This document shows positions 31,771 to 43,900 of a DNA stretch of 64,000 nt, piece by piece. The stretch comes from Pisaster brevispinus (lineage: Eukaryota; Echinodermata; Asteroidea; Forcipulatida; Asteriidae). The stretch lies in the NCBI GenBank assembly GCA_023634235.1, contig JAMKCF010000015.1:7722087-7786086 (forward strand). Direction: 5' to 3'. The notes beneath the pieces were generated by a model that searched no databases, was not told where the DNA came from, and saw nothing but the letters and a program-made list of their open reading frames with translations. The stretch's first letter is position 1. Each line of letters starts with the position of its first letter. A program made the position numbers and the translations under genes.

Positions 31771-32204
31771 TGATGACAAAATGACTGATACAAAGATTTC
31801 AGTCAACAGCTGTAAAACCTCTCTTTAACAATAGGTTTTTGTTACTCAAAAGATTTCAATACACTTTTGATAACTCAAAAGTTATCTAAAGATTTAGGCA
31901 GAGATACTGATATCGACTTAAAACCTCAGCCTTGTTATTTTGAATTACAAAGTGTTTTACACAAGAATACAATCACATAATATCTCACCTCGGCCTATTT
32001 ATAGAACAAATTCGGAGGGTTTATAATGGTAGAATAGGTTTCATATATTTTAGAAGCATTCATGATAATACTTACCACCCTACCAATAACTAGTTTGGGT
32101 CCTGTATTGATCAAGCTTATTATTTGGTTTGTTAGGGGTAATATTCATTTAATTTCTAAGCTTGCAGACTCTGGTGTTTTCTCAGATGCAATTTTACATT
32201 GCAT

Positions 32205-32466
32205 TGAGGGCCAATATCACAAAATTTTCACATGAGGTCTCATATATCACAGATATTTCATGAGGGCCAATATTATAAAGTGTTCTGTTGAAGCATTATA
32301 TCACAGATATGACATGAGGGCCAATATTACAAAGTTTTAAAATAAAGCCCAATATCACAAATATTTCATGGGGGCCAATATCACAAAATGTTCACATGAA
32401 GCTTAATATCACAAATATTACGTGAGGGTCAGTTTCACAAAGTTCGCATGAGGGCCAATATCACTT
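32205..32466 (+). repeat. Degenerate tandem repeat in the GDH 3' UTR
   Basis: About seven short units around TGAGGGCCAATATCACAAA, alternating with ATATCACAGATATTTCATG-like stretches, period roughly 45-60 bp. It lies between the first and second polyadenylation signals. Confidence -1.
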
Positions 32467-32604
32467 AGGGTAAACATTTATTTGAAACTGCAGGCATCCT
32501 CCCTTGTGGAATGTATCTTTTGCGCTGACTTAAATCACACTCGATATGAAACAGATACAAATATTGTTTCAACTCTTTCAAATTTCTTTCTCTTCCAGTA
32601 TACA

Positions 32605-32610
32605 AATAAA
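32605..32610 (+). terminator. Candidate distal polyadenylation signal
   Basis: AATAAA in TACAAATAAAGCAAG, a second possible GDH 3' end about 1 kb after the exon 11c stop; it lies after the tandem repeat at 32205-32466. Confidence -1.
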
Positions 32611-32846
32611 GCAAGGAAGTTGATGTTTTAAATTAAAAGTTGACTATTTTTACTGAATTTGTTTTGTCTTGGTTGTGATTGCCTCGAAAACTTTCCTTTA
32701 AAAGTTTAAAGAAAATGTAGAGATGGTGCTTTTATCTGTCACTTGGTTTTCTGTTATATAAATTTAAACTGAAGATGCATTGTGCTGCATTGTGCATTGT
32801 TCTTCCCCAATTTTTTAATTTTGGTTTTATTTGTTTGTTAGTCTGG

Positions 32847-32852
32847 AATAAA
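32847..32852 (+). terminator. Candidate distal polyadenylation signal
   Basis: AATAAA in CTGGAATAAACAGCC after a T-rich tract; a third possible end of the GDH transcript. Confidence -1.
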
Positions 32853-33004
32853 CAGCCTTTAGATTAATGTTTGAGATGAGTGAAACATTGCAGAAAAGTA
32901 CTAAGAGTCCTGGAATATAATGGTGTTAAAGGATTGAAGAAACATGTTATTTCGAGTTTAATTGCAAAATGGTCTGCACAGTGGACTTAACTTCCCTTGG
33001 TTGA

Positions 33005-33370
33005 AGGTCTTATACAGGATTGGTAGAGCCAACAAAATAGTCGCAGACAGTGTTCATGTTTTGTGTGATCAACCATACACATGAAATAGCAGTGGAAAAC
33101 TTGGGCTGAATTCATTATTGTGTGAGTCAGGAGAAGTTAGTGAAAAACTAGGCACAATTGTCAGCATGTAAACACATTGTCCTTAATTTTGGTTGTACAT
33201 GTACATGTATTAACCCAAATTAGCTGTTGCGTTTTTGGAGGTTTTCTTGAATATGATTTCATTTCAGAGAGAAACATTTCACAGAAAAAAGGGTTCTAGG
33301 ATGAGCTTCATAATCAGCAAGCTTTCAGACTCAAATTAAACTTTGTTTCCTTACCAATCCTATATAAAAC
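33005..33370. mobile_element. Diverged copy of the 11233-type element
   Basis: AGGTCTTATACAGGATTGGT at the left, TCAGGAGAAGTTAGTGAAAA and ATCAGCAAGCTTTCAGACTC in the body, ACCAATCCTATATAAAAC at the right. Confidence -1.
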
Positions 33371-34612
33371 ATGACAACTGCATTGAGAGTTACCCAAAAC
33401 ATGGAAAGTGACAGAATCAATGCTCTACTCAAAGCGTGATTATTTTATTTTGAACAATCCCAACTCAGTCAAGTCAGTTTCCAAATGTCTTGGTCAGACT
33501 CTGCCTTTCTAAAAAGCTCTTAATATAATCTTCTCTAAAGAGGTTAATCATAACCTTAAATGTTGCAGGATTTAGTATAATTTTGAATTTTTATTGATTT
33601 ATAAATTATAGTCTATTTGAATGATTGGCGTTCAGCAAGTGATATATGAAGTGTATGTAAATATTACAGCTGTTATTTTGATTTTAGAACTATTATTCTC
33701 AGACCACTTATATAAGGTGTTAACCTTTAACCTTTGGCAGGTTTAACCTTTGTATTTGGTACCACACGTGTAGTACACATGGGCTAAATTTTAGACAACC
33801 AGTTAAAATAATTTTACTGCACAATTGTTCACATATTTTGTTCAAGGGTTGTCTTTTTATGCAAGGTATTTGATGTCATTAACAAAATGTCAAAAAAACA
33901 AAACAGTTTGCAGTGTTTTAAAAATATTGGTTCCCTCAATCTCTGTGGCATTTTGGTTCTGGAATTTGTCCTCTATTCATCAGACACTTAAATGTAAGAA
34001 CTATTCAACGTGTCGATTTCATGAAGCAACTTGAAGGACCTCTAGTGTGTTGAGCCAATCTCAATCAGCTAAAGTCATTTAGATAAACTACCACTTCTTC
34101 AACACAAATTTACTTTGAGCAGTTTGTTATAGCAGAAACAAAAGCTTCCTGTGATGTGTACTGGTTATGACTGGATCCCTGCAAATTTATGCTTAGGGAT
34201 TTGTTAAGCAGTTATTCCCCAATTTAGTTGCTATTCCAATTGGCCACAGTTCTTACTAACACCTAGTCTTACAAAAAATGGCAGAGTGATTAATAACATT
34301 TGAACTTTGACCCTTGTACAGCATTCTATGACCATTTTAAAAAGTGACAACTAAATTTTTTCTGGTCATGGATTGGTATATTTCATGCACAATAAATTAG
34401 TTGATGGAAAAATTGACTTTGAATTAGGAATATTTGTCTTGGGTTCTCATTTTATTCTGTATTAACATGTGTAGAGAGTTCAGTTTTCTCATCTTGCCAA
34501 CTCCTTGTAAAAGATACTTTCATCATATGAAGTATTATTTTAAAGGGCTGTAAAAATGTGAACTGTGTTATTAACTATGGCAATGTTCTGTTATTTGGTG
34601 CTGCATCACATG

Positions 34613-34990
34613 AATTGGATAGAGTTCGAAGATTACAAATTAACGCAGCTCATTTGATGTTTGTTCTACACCCTTGAGTGAACATATAACCCCATCTCTC
34701 AGGGAACTTCATCAGCTACTGATTAGAGAACGGATTCATTTTAAACTTGCTCTTTTTGTTTGTAAATTCTTTACTGTCATACTACACTCCTCCAGGTTGT
34801 CTTCGGTCCACAGTTGACATCACTCACTTGAATGTTCCCCGTGCAAACAAAGTTTTCAGTGTAGCTTGACCAATGATTTGAAACAATCTTCCTCCTGTTA
34901 TTATGAAATCTGTTACTTTATCTCTATTTCGTAAAGCTCTTAACATGCTTAAGTCTCACCTCTATCCTTGGTTATTTCCATTATGTGGGC
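34613..34990 (+). mobile_element. CR1-like LINE 3' relic
   Basis: Translates in pieces to LDRVRRLQINAAHLMF, HITPSLRELHQLLIRERIHF, KLALFVCKFF, LNVPRANKVFSVA, NNLPPVIMKSVTLSLFRKAL and KSHLYPW, the conserved tail of CR1-type reverse transcriptases. Several stops and frameshifts; inactive. Confidence -1.
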
Positions 34991-35496
34991 TATGATCTTG
35001 ATGGAATAACACTGTATGAATTTTAATTGTTATTTTCATGTCATGGAATTATTACCTTAACAATGAAACCACACAAACAAAATCCATATATTGTATCAAT
35101 AATTTATTGATTATTTCAATGCCCATGATTACAGGCAACTTCATTTCCAATTAACCACTGTTAAATTACTTTATTGTTAATACAAAAAAACAATCTTGCC
35201 ATCCTTTGGATGCTCTTAGGTAAAAAAAGAAAAATGCTGTTGTAAGACACATGTTTTAAGTCAATCAAAATTCTATGGTGCACAAACAAAATGTTGTGTT
35301 GTAGCTAGCAGATGGTTTTGTCTTTCCAGGTGAGAGGTCAAGTTCTTCCAAGTTAACATGTCCTTATGACAAAACATCAGAAATTTTGGTTAGTAGGCCT
35401 TCCGAAACTGTGTGTAACTTTCTTATCATCTATTGGCTTCGGCTACTGTCCTCGGCTATTGGCCTTGACTATCGGCCTCAGCTATAGCTAAATTAA

Positions 35497-35954
35497 AGAG
35501 GGGATCCACAGTCAAATTCAGTATTGCGATCCACTCATTTCCCAATAGATAGATTCCTTATGAAGATGCCACTGTGTTTGATACCCTTCAAGTGCAATTT
35601 TGGTCAAAACCCCAAAACGTTTGATGACGCCACATTTGAAACACATGGTCTGTACATTTGTGTACAGAGAATTTCAGTTCATTCCTGAATGTTAATGATA
35701 TCCAATAAAAACGGCATTGGGTTTGCCCTTTTGACTGTCGCAAAAATTCCTCCTTGGAATCTACCGACCCATTTGTTTTTGAGTCTGATGACGTCATGTT
35801 TCAAATTTCGCTCTGAAAGAGTATCAAATAAAATGATATTTTACACAGTTGAATGTGAGGCTAGAGACTTGTAACTCTTCCCCCATGTTCACAAGGTGTC
35901 TATCTATTGGAAAATGAGTGCAACACAAAACTGAATTTGACCCTGGAGCCTCTC
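35497..35954. mobile_element. MITE with long (about 60-bp) inverted ends
   Basis: Left AGGGGATCCACAGTCAAATT and CATTTCCCAATAGATAGA; right TCTATCTATTGGAAAATGAG and AATTTGACCCTGGAGCCTCT. About 458 bp, no coding capacity. Confidence -1.
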
Positions 35955-36804
35955 TTCAACTTATTATGAGAAACGCTATAATCATTAATGCAGTCTGGGT
36001 GGAAACTCATTGTAATCCTTGGTATGGGGAGATCCAAATTTGTCTACCCTGACACTCACTAAAAGATGGCACACACTTGGTCGATCTTAAAATTACAAAC
36101 AACTCTACTACTTCATTAAACTTTTTTACAAATATACAAACAGAAATAATTGTTATGAACATTCAGCCAGCTGTGTTCCAGTATTCCACTTAACGTACAA
36201 TATCTCACGCATATGTTTTAAAAAAGGAAAAGACCAATTTAGAAATTACAGGAAAATTACACTTAGGCTAGTCAAAAACATTTGAGAATCTTTGCATTTT
36301 TGTTTAAACATACAATCCATCCATTTCAATAGTTTCCCACGTAACTCACAATGCTGTTTAGTTTTCGCGACTCGGAAATTACTCTTTACATAAATCAAAA
36401 TCGGTGTGAATGCTTATTCTCGCCAAATTTAAACAAACTGTACAGCTTACAGCAGAAATCTCACCTTCACATTCATTCCAAATGATATAAATAAATTTCA
36501 GTGATAATAATATACAACCGACTTACAACTTTACATTATGATTGCAGCATAATTTTTCTGAGTAATTGAAAACTCAATAAAGAGCAGCACAACATGCCAT
36601 TCCTCCAGATTAACATGCCCATTTACGCCAGACTACAGAGCGCGAAACAACGCTGTGTGCCACAAACCTCTGTAATAAGTTTTTTTAGTTTTATTGGTTA
36701 AAATTTATTTTTCTTGTGTGCGTTTCGACATGCATGTTATGCCCGTTGTTTCACATTGCGTATGTGGAGGTGCCTCGGTGAATGTGCGGTTCTGGCATCA
36801 GGAC

Positions 36805-36957
36805 AAGACTGTGCAAGTCTCGCGCGTATTTGAACATTGTGACCCGTTAGAGTGCGCAAGTTTGTTTCCTTAATATGATAAAGCAATGTACGTGGGACTA
36901 AAGTGGTCCCAAAAATGTTATGGGCAATACGCCAATTCGCGCAAGACTTGCACGGCC
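36805..36957. repeat. Possible short inverted-repeat element
   Basis: GACTGTGCAAGTCTCGCGCG at the left faces CGCGCAAGACTTGCACGG at the right. Only the ends are complementary; unconfirmed as a mobile element. Confidence -1.
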
Positions 36958-37726
36958 TATTGAAGCAAACTTCACCGTTGTAGAATTGCTGTTGGCTCTT
37001 GAGGTATAGGCAGAAGTAAATACTATTGAATACTTTAATAACATTATCTGTATACGATACGCAACATAATTACAAATTTATCAAAATATCTTCCAATTTA
37101 TTATTACATTTACATCTTTGAGTATCTTTGATCTACCCAAATCATATGATTATTTATATCCTCATGTATGTTTCCCTTCTACTCCCTCTGGTGTAAACTT
37201 CCTTCTTACAGTCACCTTAGTAGACTCTTTAAAGCTAGATGGGAAAGGTGGATGACACAACTGTCATATCCTTGAGCATCGTCCTCTGATATTGTCCAAG
37301 ACATCTCAATTCCTTCTGTTTTTTGTAACATAATACTCCCGGTGTGTTTGCCATCCTTGGGTTCTTTCCAAGGTTGCTTCATATTTTTCTCATAGGTTTC
37401 TAGTCAAATTCTCCTCCTGGCGTTAGCCACCAACTTCCCACTCCACCCACCCCTCCTTGGGGTCTGTCCTAGAAATCTTTGTTTTGCCGTGTCAGTTCTA
37501 AAATAGAACTTTTGTTTTGCGAGAGTTTGACATTGTCGTAACTTCCTGTCTTGGTTAAAATACTGCTGAGATGCGACACTTTTGCACAGAGCATTTTCAT
37601 GCGAGATACAACATTTTTGCGCTGAATCGACACTTTCTTCTCTTTGGTCTCTCGCAACACACTCCTACTAGTGTTGCTCCCACAACCCCCCCCCCCACCC
37701 ATTCTTGGCTTCTGTCCCAATCATCT

Positions 37727-37942
37727 TTATCTCTTCTCAAGTGTTTCCCGTAATATGTTCTTGATGACATTCGGCGAGTGGACACTCAGGACACTAAGAA
37801 GAAGGGGTAGATCGGACGGCTCGAAGCCGAGGATGGCTGTCATCTCTTTTGGCCCAGCACGGGGGTTCTTCTCCAGATAGGCTGCTAGGGCAGTGCTCTT
37901 AAAGTACACTTCTTGGAGTTGGTCTTCCAGGTGCATAAGACA
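37727..37942 (-). CDS. FNIP1: FNIP exon 15 (C-terminus, stop)
   Basis: 216 nt, stop TAA at 37729-37727. It encodes [40 protein letters not shown] and [15 protein letters not shown], the most conserved block of the family. A TTTATT (AATAAA on the minus strand) at about 37098 is a possible polyadenylation signal. Confidence -1.
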   Translation of the reverse strand, partial: CLMHLEDQLQEVYFKSTALAAYLEKNPRAGPKEMTAILGFEPSDLPLLLSVLSVHSPNVIKNILRETLEKR

Positions 37943-40900
37943 CTACATTGGGGAAAGCAAGAAGAATCTTTTCAAAAATAGTCACTCAAAAAGCTAATGT
38001 GAAACTTTGCAAAAGATCAAAGATGCCCTTTCAGTTATTTCTCAAAAACTAAACTACCAGTGAGCAACTGAGCAATTCAAAAGTTTCAATTTGCAAAGGA
38101 GACGTCTTAGAGATTGGTCACAGTCATCAAAAAGAGGAAGCTGGTCTGGTTTGTTCACACGGTCAGTTTGAAGGGGAGTCTCACAAACAATCCTGGAGGG
38201 TGGAGCAGATGGTACCCGCACAAGCGGAAGGCAGCGGAAAATGTGGGCAGATAATATCAAGGAATGGAAAGGTCTTAATTGGGGATAACTTCTTAGGGCA
38301 GCAGAAGACCAAGACAAATGGAGGCTCTGTGAGACAAATGCCATCACAGCGTCGCCCCTATGGCCACAACGCTATGGAACAGAACAAAGGAAGGAAGTCT
38401 TAGAAATGATGGCAACTTACAAAATCTGAAGGCATCCTTAGATGGCACATCTGACGGACCGACTCCATCAAGTCATGTATACACTCGGCAACAGAAACTT
38501 CAAGGGCTAGAGGTTTGTCCGAGGATGGACTGGTCCTCTCGCTGGATAGAAGATCTACAGTCCACTTGTCAGTGTCTGCCACAATGCAGACTGCTTCTGA
38601 AATAGCTTCATCAAGGACTGAGTTCTAGAAGGATACAAAAATACGACAACAGTTTACTTGTGAACATCTTGAGAGAATATCTTAAAAGAGAGAGTACTGA
38701 TTCAGAAGGAACTAGAGCTTCCAAGAAAAAATAATTGCAGATGTACAAGAGGGTCACATCGCCCTTAAAAGTGTGTCTCGAGTCTCGACTGGAATTTCTT
38801 TCCCGTGTGTCTCAAAGGGTTGTGCATTTACGTTTATCTTCCTGAACAGTTAAACGGAAGTCACAATTTCTGTTTAACACGTTCGAGGACTAAAAATAGA
38901 CCACTCTTATCAGTCTTTACAATTACAAAACCACAAACCATAGTTTGGCAGCTAAAAAGCAAAATGTTAAGAAAATTTTTTAAACAGTTGTAAAGGACTG
39001 AAAATAATGTAGGGAATTAAGAAAAGAAACATTCCTTCAACAAAACGGATGTGGAAACTGATTTCAACTGGGTTTTTTTCTGTTTTAAAAACACATCTTG
39101 AAGACCAACCTCTTTACTTACCTGTGACGCTAAGACCAGGTCTGACAGCACTTGTTTTTTGTCTAGTTCAGGTACTCCATGCAGGGCCATATCTGGAACG
39201 TAAGTCTGTGAGTATCCACCTAATAGAGAGCGGCCAAAGTTGTCTACATAGGTCTCTCCAGGGTCGGTCTCGGGAGTTACTGGTTCAGTGCTAAAGGAGA
39301 AAGTTCACAGGTAAAAGTAGCGTTCTATTATTCATTTCTGGTAATGAAACCAAGGATGCCTCATAAGTGAACTTCATCACTGTAGCTCCCAAGCCTGAGG
39401 AAACCTGTAAACAAGGGTATTATGGCGGATTTGTTGATGTTTTGGGATTATTGAGGATTTATTGGGGTTAACACGTTGACTGCTGGTCATAGATTCGTAG
39501 GGCGTCCCCATTTGCCAAGTGTGGTGCGCATGCGCGCATACCAACAGCAAAAACACTCAAAAAAAATAATTTGAACATACAAATTCTAAGGATGTATGTC
39601 CTTACCACTGCCAGAAGCGTATTTGTTGCGTTCTCAGTGATGCCAGTGTATTCAATTAACAATACAAAAACCTTTCATTCTCTACGAGTATACTCGTAGT
39701 GGCAGAATCCGTTACACCTGTTACTACGAAGATACTCGTAGGCGGCAGTCGACGTGTTAAGGGATTATGGAAGATTTATTTGTGTTTAGGGATTATGTTA
39801 GATTTATTTATGTTTAGGGATTGAAGATTTATTGGTGTTAAGGGATTATGGATTTATTTGTGTTGAGGAATTGTTGAGGATTTATTTAAGTGTTTACAGA
39901 TTATCAAGGATTTATCGGTGATTAGGGATTATGTTGTATTTATTGGTGTCTCGAGATGAAGGAGAATGTATTGGTGTTACGGGATTACGGGGGATTTACT
40001 GTTGTTTAGGGATTATGGAGGAATTGTTTGCATTTAGGGATAACAACATTAATTAGTTCCTAGGATGTATTGTAAGACGTCAGAATGTCATGAGTAGCAC
40101 TTCATTAAGACTTCATTAATACTCACAATGCCATTGGGAGTTCTTCATGATCTATCAGTGTTCGATCACTGTAGCCCGACGACACACTTGAACCAGTTGA
40201 GAAACATCTCATATAAGTCCTGCACTTCTCTTGGCTTGTCTGGCGCCGAACTGGAGTTGTCTGCTGCCCTCTTGGATCCTCAATCGAAAGCGGTCTGGCA
40301 AGTACATGCCTTACTGGAGATTCAGGCTGACTGTCCACATACGGATCGATACTGCTGATGGGATGTGATGTTGTCTGCTGCCCTCTGTTGGCTGCGTGTA
40401 GCCTATCTGTATCTGTTACAGATTCTTTCTGCTCTTTCATTTCTGGAGGTACTTTATCACTTGGCCTTTTCAGCTCAACCACAGCAGGTTTGGCATCTTT
40501 GCTAATCTGAGCCATTATGGCTTCTTGGTGGGCACGCGCGAGGGGGCTGGTTAAGGGAAATCGTTTGTGTCGGCGCAGGGAAGGTGACGATGAGTCTTGG
40601 GTTATAACAGTTTCAAAATGATCTTCCGAAGAGACATCAATATCCGAACTGGAGTCACTCAGGGTTGACTCTGATGGTTCCTGAACAATGGTTGGTGAGT
40701 TTTTTTCATCTGAAGACTTCTTTGTCTTTGGAGGAATTGCTGGTAGAGCTGTTGCAGATCTTTCGTGGCCTGGACCGCTCTTAAACAGAATAAAGTCCTC
40801 TTTATTCGTCTTAATAGATGAATCTAGGTAACCATGGTGTGTCGTCTCCTCAACTCCGACACTTTTCCGCCCGACGGGAACTGAATATTCTACCTTAGAG

Positions 40901-43900
40901 TCTAGTGACAGCTCATGGAATGTCCTGGGGTATATTCCTGGAATCTGTACAACCCCTTCATCCGAGTCTGCTGGTGCACTCATACCAACTGCAGCGATGC
41001 ACTCCCGCCGAGGACAGGCAGGCTTAACATCCTTGGGATGTATAAAAGGCACTGGGACGAGGTCTTGTGGTTGTTCAGGTTCAGCTTTAAGTAACTCATC
41101 ATCAGCCTTTTGTCCGTTTGTATCTGAGGTCTCCGACAGGATCTTCTGAAGATCTGGATAAAGACTTCCAGACAGAGGTCTCTCCTTAGTGAGTGACAGA
41201 TCACTAGACAGTGATCTCGTCGTAGCGTCTACCATATTAGTCCCGTTTTCACGTACGATCTTTGACTCAAGCATACTCTCAGTTGGTAATGTTCCAGATT
41301 TAACCCTGATGCTTTCCATAACTACTGGAGAATTTCCAGGAACTTTTGTCGACGCTGCGGCAGTCGATTCTTCTTTTCCTCCTGTATTTGAATCAGCCTC
41401 ATTCTCCTCCACCTCGCGGGAATCTAGTAACCTCTCAAAGGAGCTCTCTAACCCACTATCAGCAGAATCACACAGCGCCATCACCCCCTCCGATTTTGTA
41501 ATGGCAACCTCTCCACAGCCATCATCATCTATGGGGGCTCCCTCTACGGCGGTTTTATGTACCACTTCAATATCTAGCGACTGCAAGTCAAAGTTGTCGT
41601 ACTCCATGTAAATCTGCTCTCGCTGTTCAGGGATCTCATGGACCTCGCTGCATCGAATGAAATAGCTGAGAATGTAGAGTAGACGGCAGACAACGTCGGC
41701 ACGGCGACCAACAATGATTGTCTTTGCAACCTTGCAGGGGTAGCCAATCGCACCAAACATATCCCTGTAAGGGGGGGGGGGGGGACGTAAATGAAACTTA
41801 TGAAATGTGAAAAACTCCAAAACCCCAATGCTGTATCTTACCCCCATTTCTCAAGGTTTTTGTAAAACTATTATTATATATTTCTGGTAATGAAACCAAG
41901 GATGCCTCAAAGTGAACCTAATCACCGTAGCTCTCAAGCCTGAGGAAACCTGTAACCAAGGGTGCTTGCTATGTGAACCAGAAACACCGGGGTTAACCCT
42001 TACTCTTCCACGATAAGTAATCTGGATTCTTTTACGAGCACTACCAATCCTAGTAAACGGGACTGATGGCTTTATGTGCCATCCGAAGGACAAAGCAATT
42101 ATGGTGAAGTATCTTGCTGAAGGACACAAGTGCCATGACTGGGACTCAAACCCACACTCTGCTGACCAGAGCCTAGTGCTCTTAACTTCTCGGCCACGAC
42201 AAGACACGAAAAAATGATGCAGAAATTAAACTTACCCAATTTGGGCCCAGAGGGGGTTGTATGGATGCGACTTGGCGAGCATATCCAGCTGTAATTAACA
42301 TCAATACATATTCATTTTTTCAATTTATAAACACATATTGATTTTCATGTATAGATATTTAAATTTCTGTCCGAGTTAAAAAAAAAAAAGAGATTCCGAG
42401 TAGACTTACAAGGATGGAGGAGTGTTTGTCCAGGTACGCACGGTTTGGTGCTGCCTCAGCGGGCATAACTGTTGGAACCCAGGCAAGGTGGTGCATTAAT
42501 ACTGCTGTCAACAGACGACTGAAGAAGCTGTCAAGAAAACAGTTTAAGAGATTTGAAATTTTGTTTACTTCAATCTAAATACAAAATTTAATTTAAAAAT
42601 TACCCAGTCAGTTTCCCTTGTGGGTTATTGCCCGATATTTGAAACAAAAAAGTCGCACCCCCTTATGATGATCCCTGTACTGCCACTTCCCAGGTTGTAT
42701 CATAAACTTGTGTGTAAGATCCCTGGTTATGCCTCAGTTACAGGTTGAATAAAGTTAAGTCATAAACCACAAGGAAAAGGGCTTCTGACTGGCACCCCCG
42801 AGTGAAGATATTGACAAAATAGGGAGACAAAATAGGGTCAGATGTCTCCTACTCACAAGTTGGTCTGTTTACTGTTGTGGATCTCCAGCTCCGTCTGTAA
42901 CTCGTGCATAAGATGTTCACATAGATGACCTCTCTGCATCTGGTAAGTCATCATATTCAACCAGATGGGGCGCTGGATGCGAGGGGCGCAGTATAAGGAG
43001 TAAACTGCTGAACGGAACTCGTATAAAGCCTGTAGTATGGAGAGAAGAAACGACCATTAATTGACCAGACTTGAATGTTGTCACATTCTAGGCAGGTGCT
43101 CCAGCCGGTGCTCCAGCCGTGTCACCAATCATTGCTAGACAGGATTCAGCAGCGAGCCATTAACCTGGTAGGACAAGATTGGGCATCATCACTAGGTCCT
43201 CTTTCTGTTGGACGCTCTCCTCATTTAGTCTCTTCTACAGGTACTTTCATGGTATGTGTGCAGAAGTTCTTTCACTTGTCCCTTCTGTAGACACCTGGCA
43301 GCACCTACATTACTACATCTTCTCATCCCTTCATTGTGTCTTTTCCAAAGGCCAATACTGTGTGATATTCAAATAGCTTTTTCCCCGGTACTGCTGCACT
43401 CCATTGGAACTCCCTACCTGTATCGTGTTTTCCCACCATCTCTCTCTTTTACTTGTCTTTTGTTTTGGTAGCCTTCACATGAGAGTGGCCCTTTGGCTTT
43501 GTGTTGGACGACTTTTCATAAAAACAAAATTTTAAAGGCAGAGTCTGAATTGTGGGCTGCGGCAAGTGCCAAAAGTCTTTTTAAGGTAGCCGTGCCACTA
43601 TATTTTTGAAACCTCCCAAGACTAATACTTATTTCAGCCCTGAGATCTTTGACACTGTAAATTTTTAAGAACCAAACATGATGAGATCTTCCATGTTTTG
43701 TTAACATCTGTTGTTGTTGTTTTTTTTAAAGTTTGACTCACCTCCATAATTGGGATGATAAACATTCTTCGTTGGTAGGTAAGAGCTTTCTCTACAGCAC
43801 TTGACATCCTCAAGAAGTGTCCCTCAAACAGCGTAAAGTGAGAGAAGAAGAACGTCTGGAAGTGTCTCCTTTTATCCAGCTCGGTTTCATCAAAGAGCGA

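Larger units (their letters stand above)
32853..37726. other. Convergent intergenic region between GDH and FNIP
   Basis: Apart from the listed repeats (33005-33370, the LINE relic 34613-34990, 35497-35954, 36805-36957) nothing is recognised; the remaining AT-rich sequence probably includes the 3' UTRs of both genes. Confidence -1.

Noticed and set aside
39423..40050. Possible CRISPR-like array (regular TTAGGGATTATGG words)
   Set aside because: Units are degenerate and contiguous without unique spacers, in a eukaryotic intron; it is a minisatellite.
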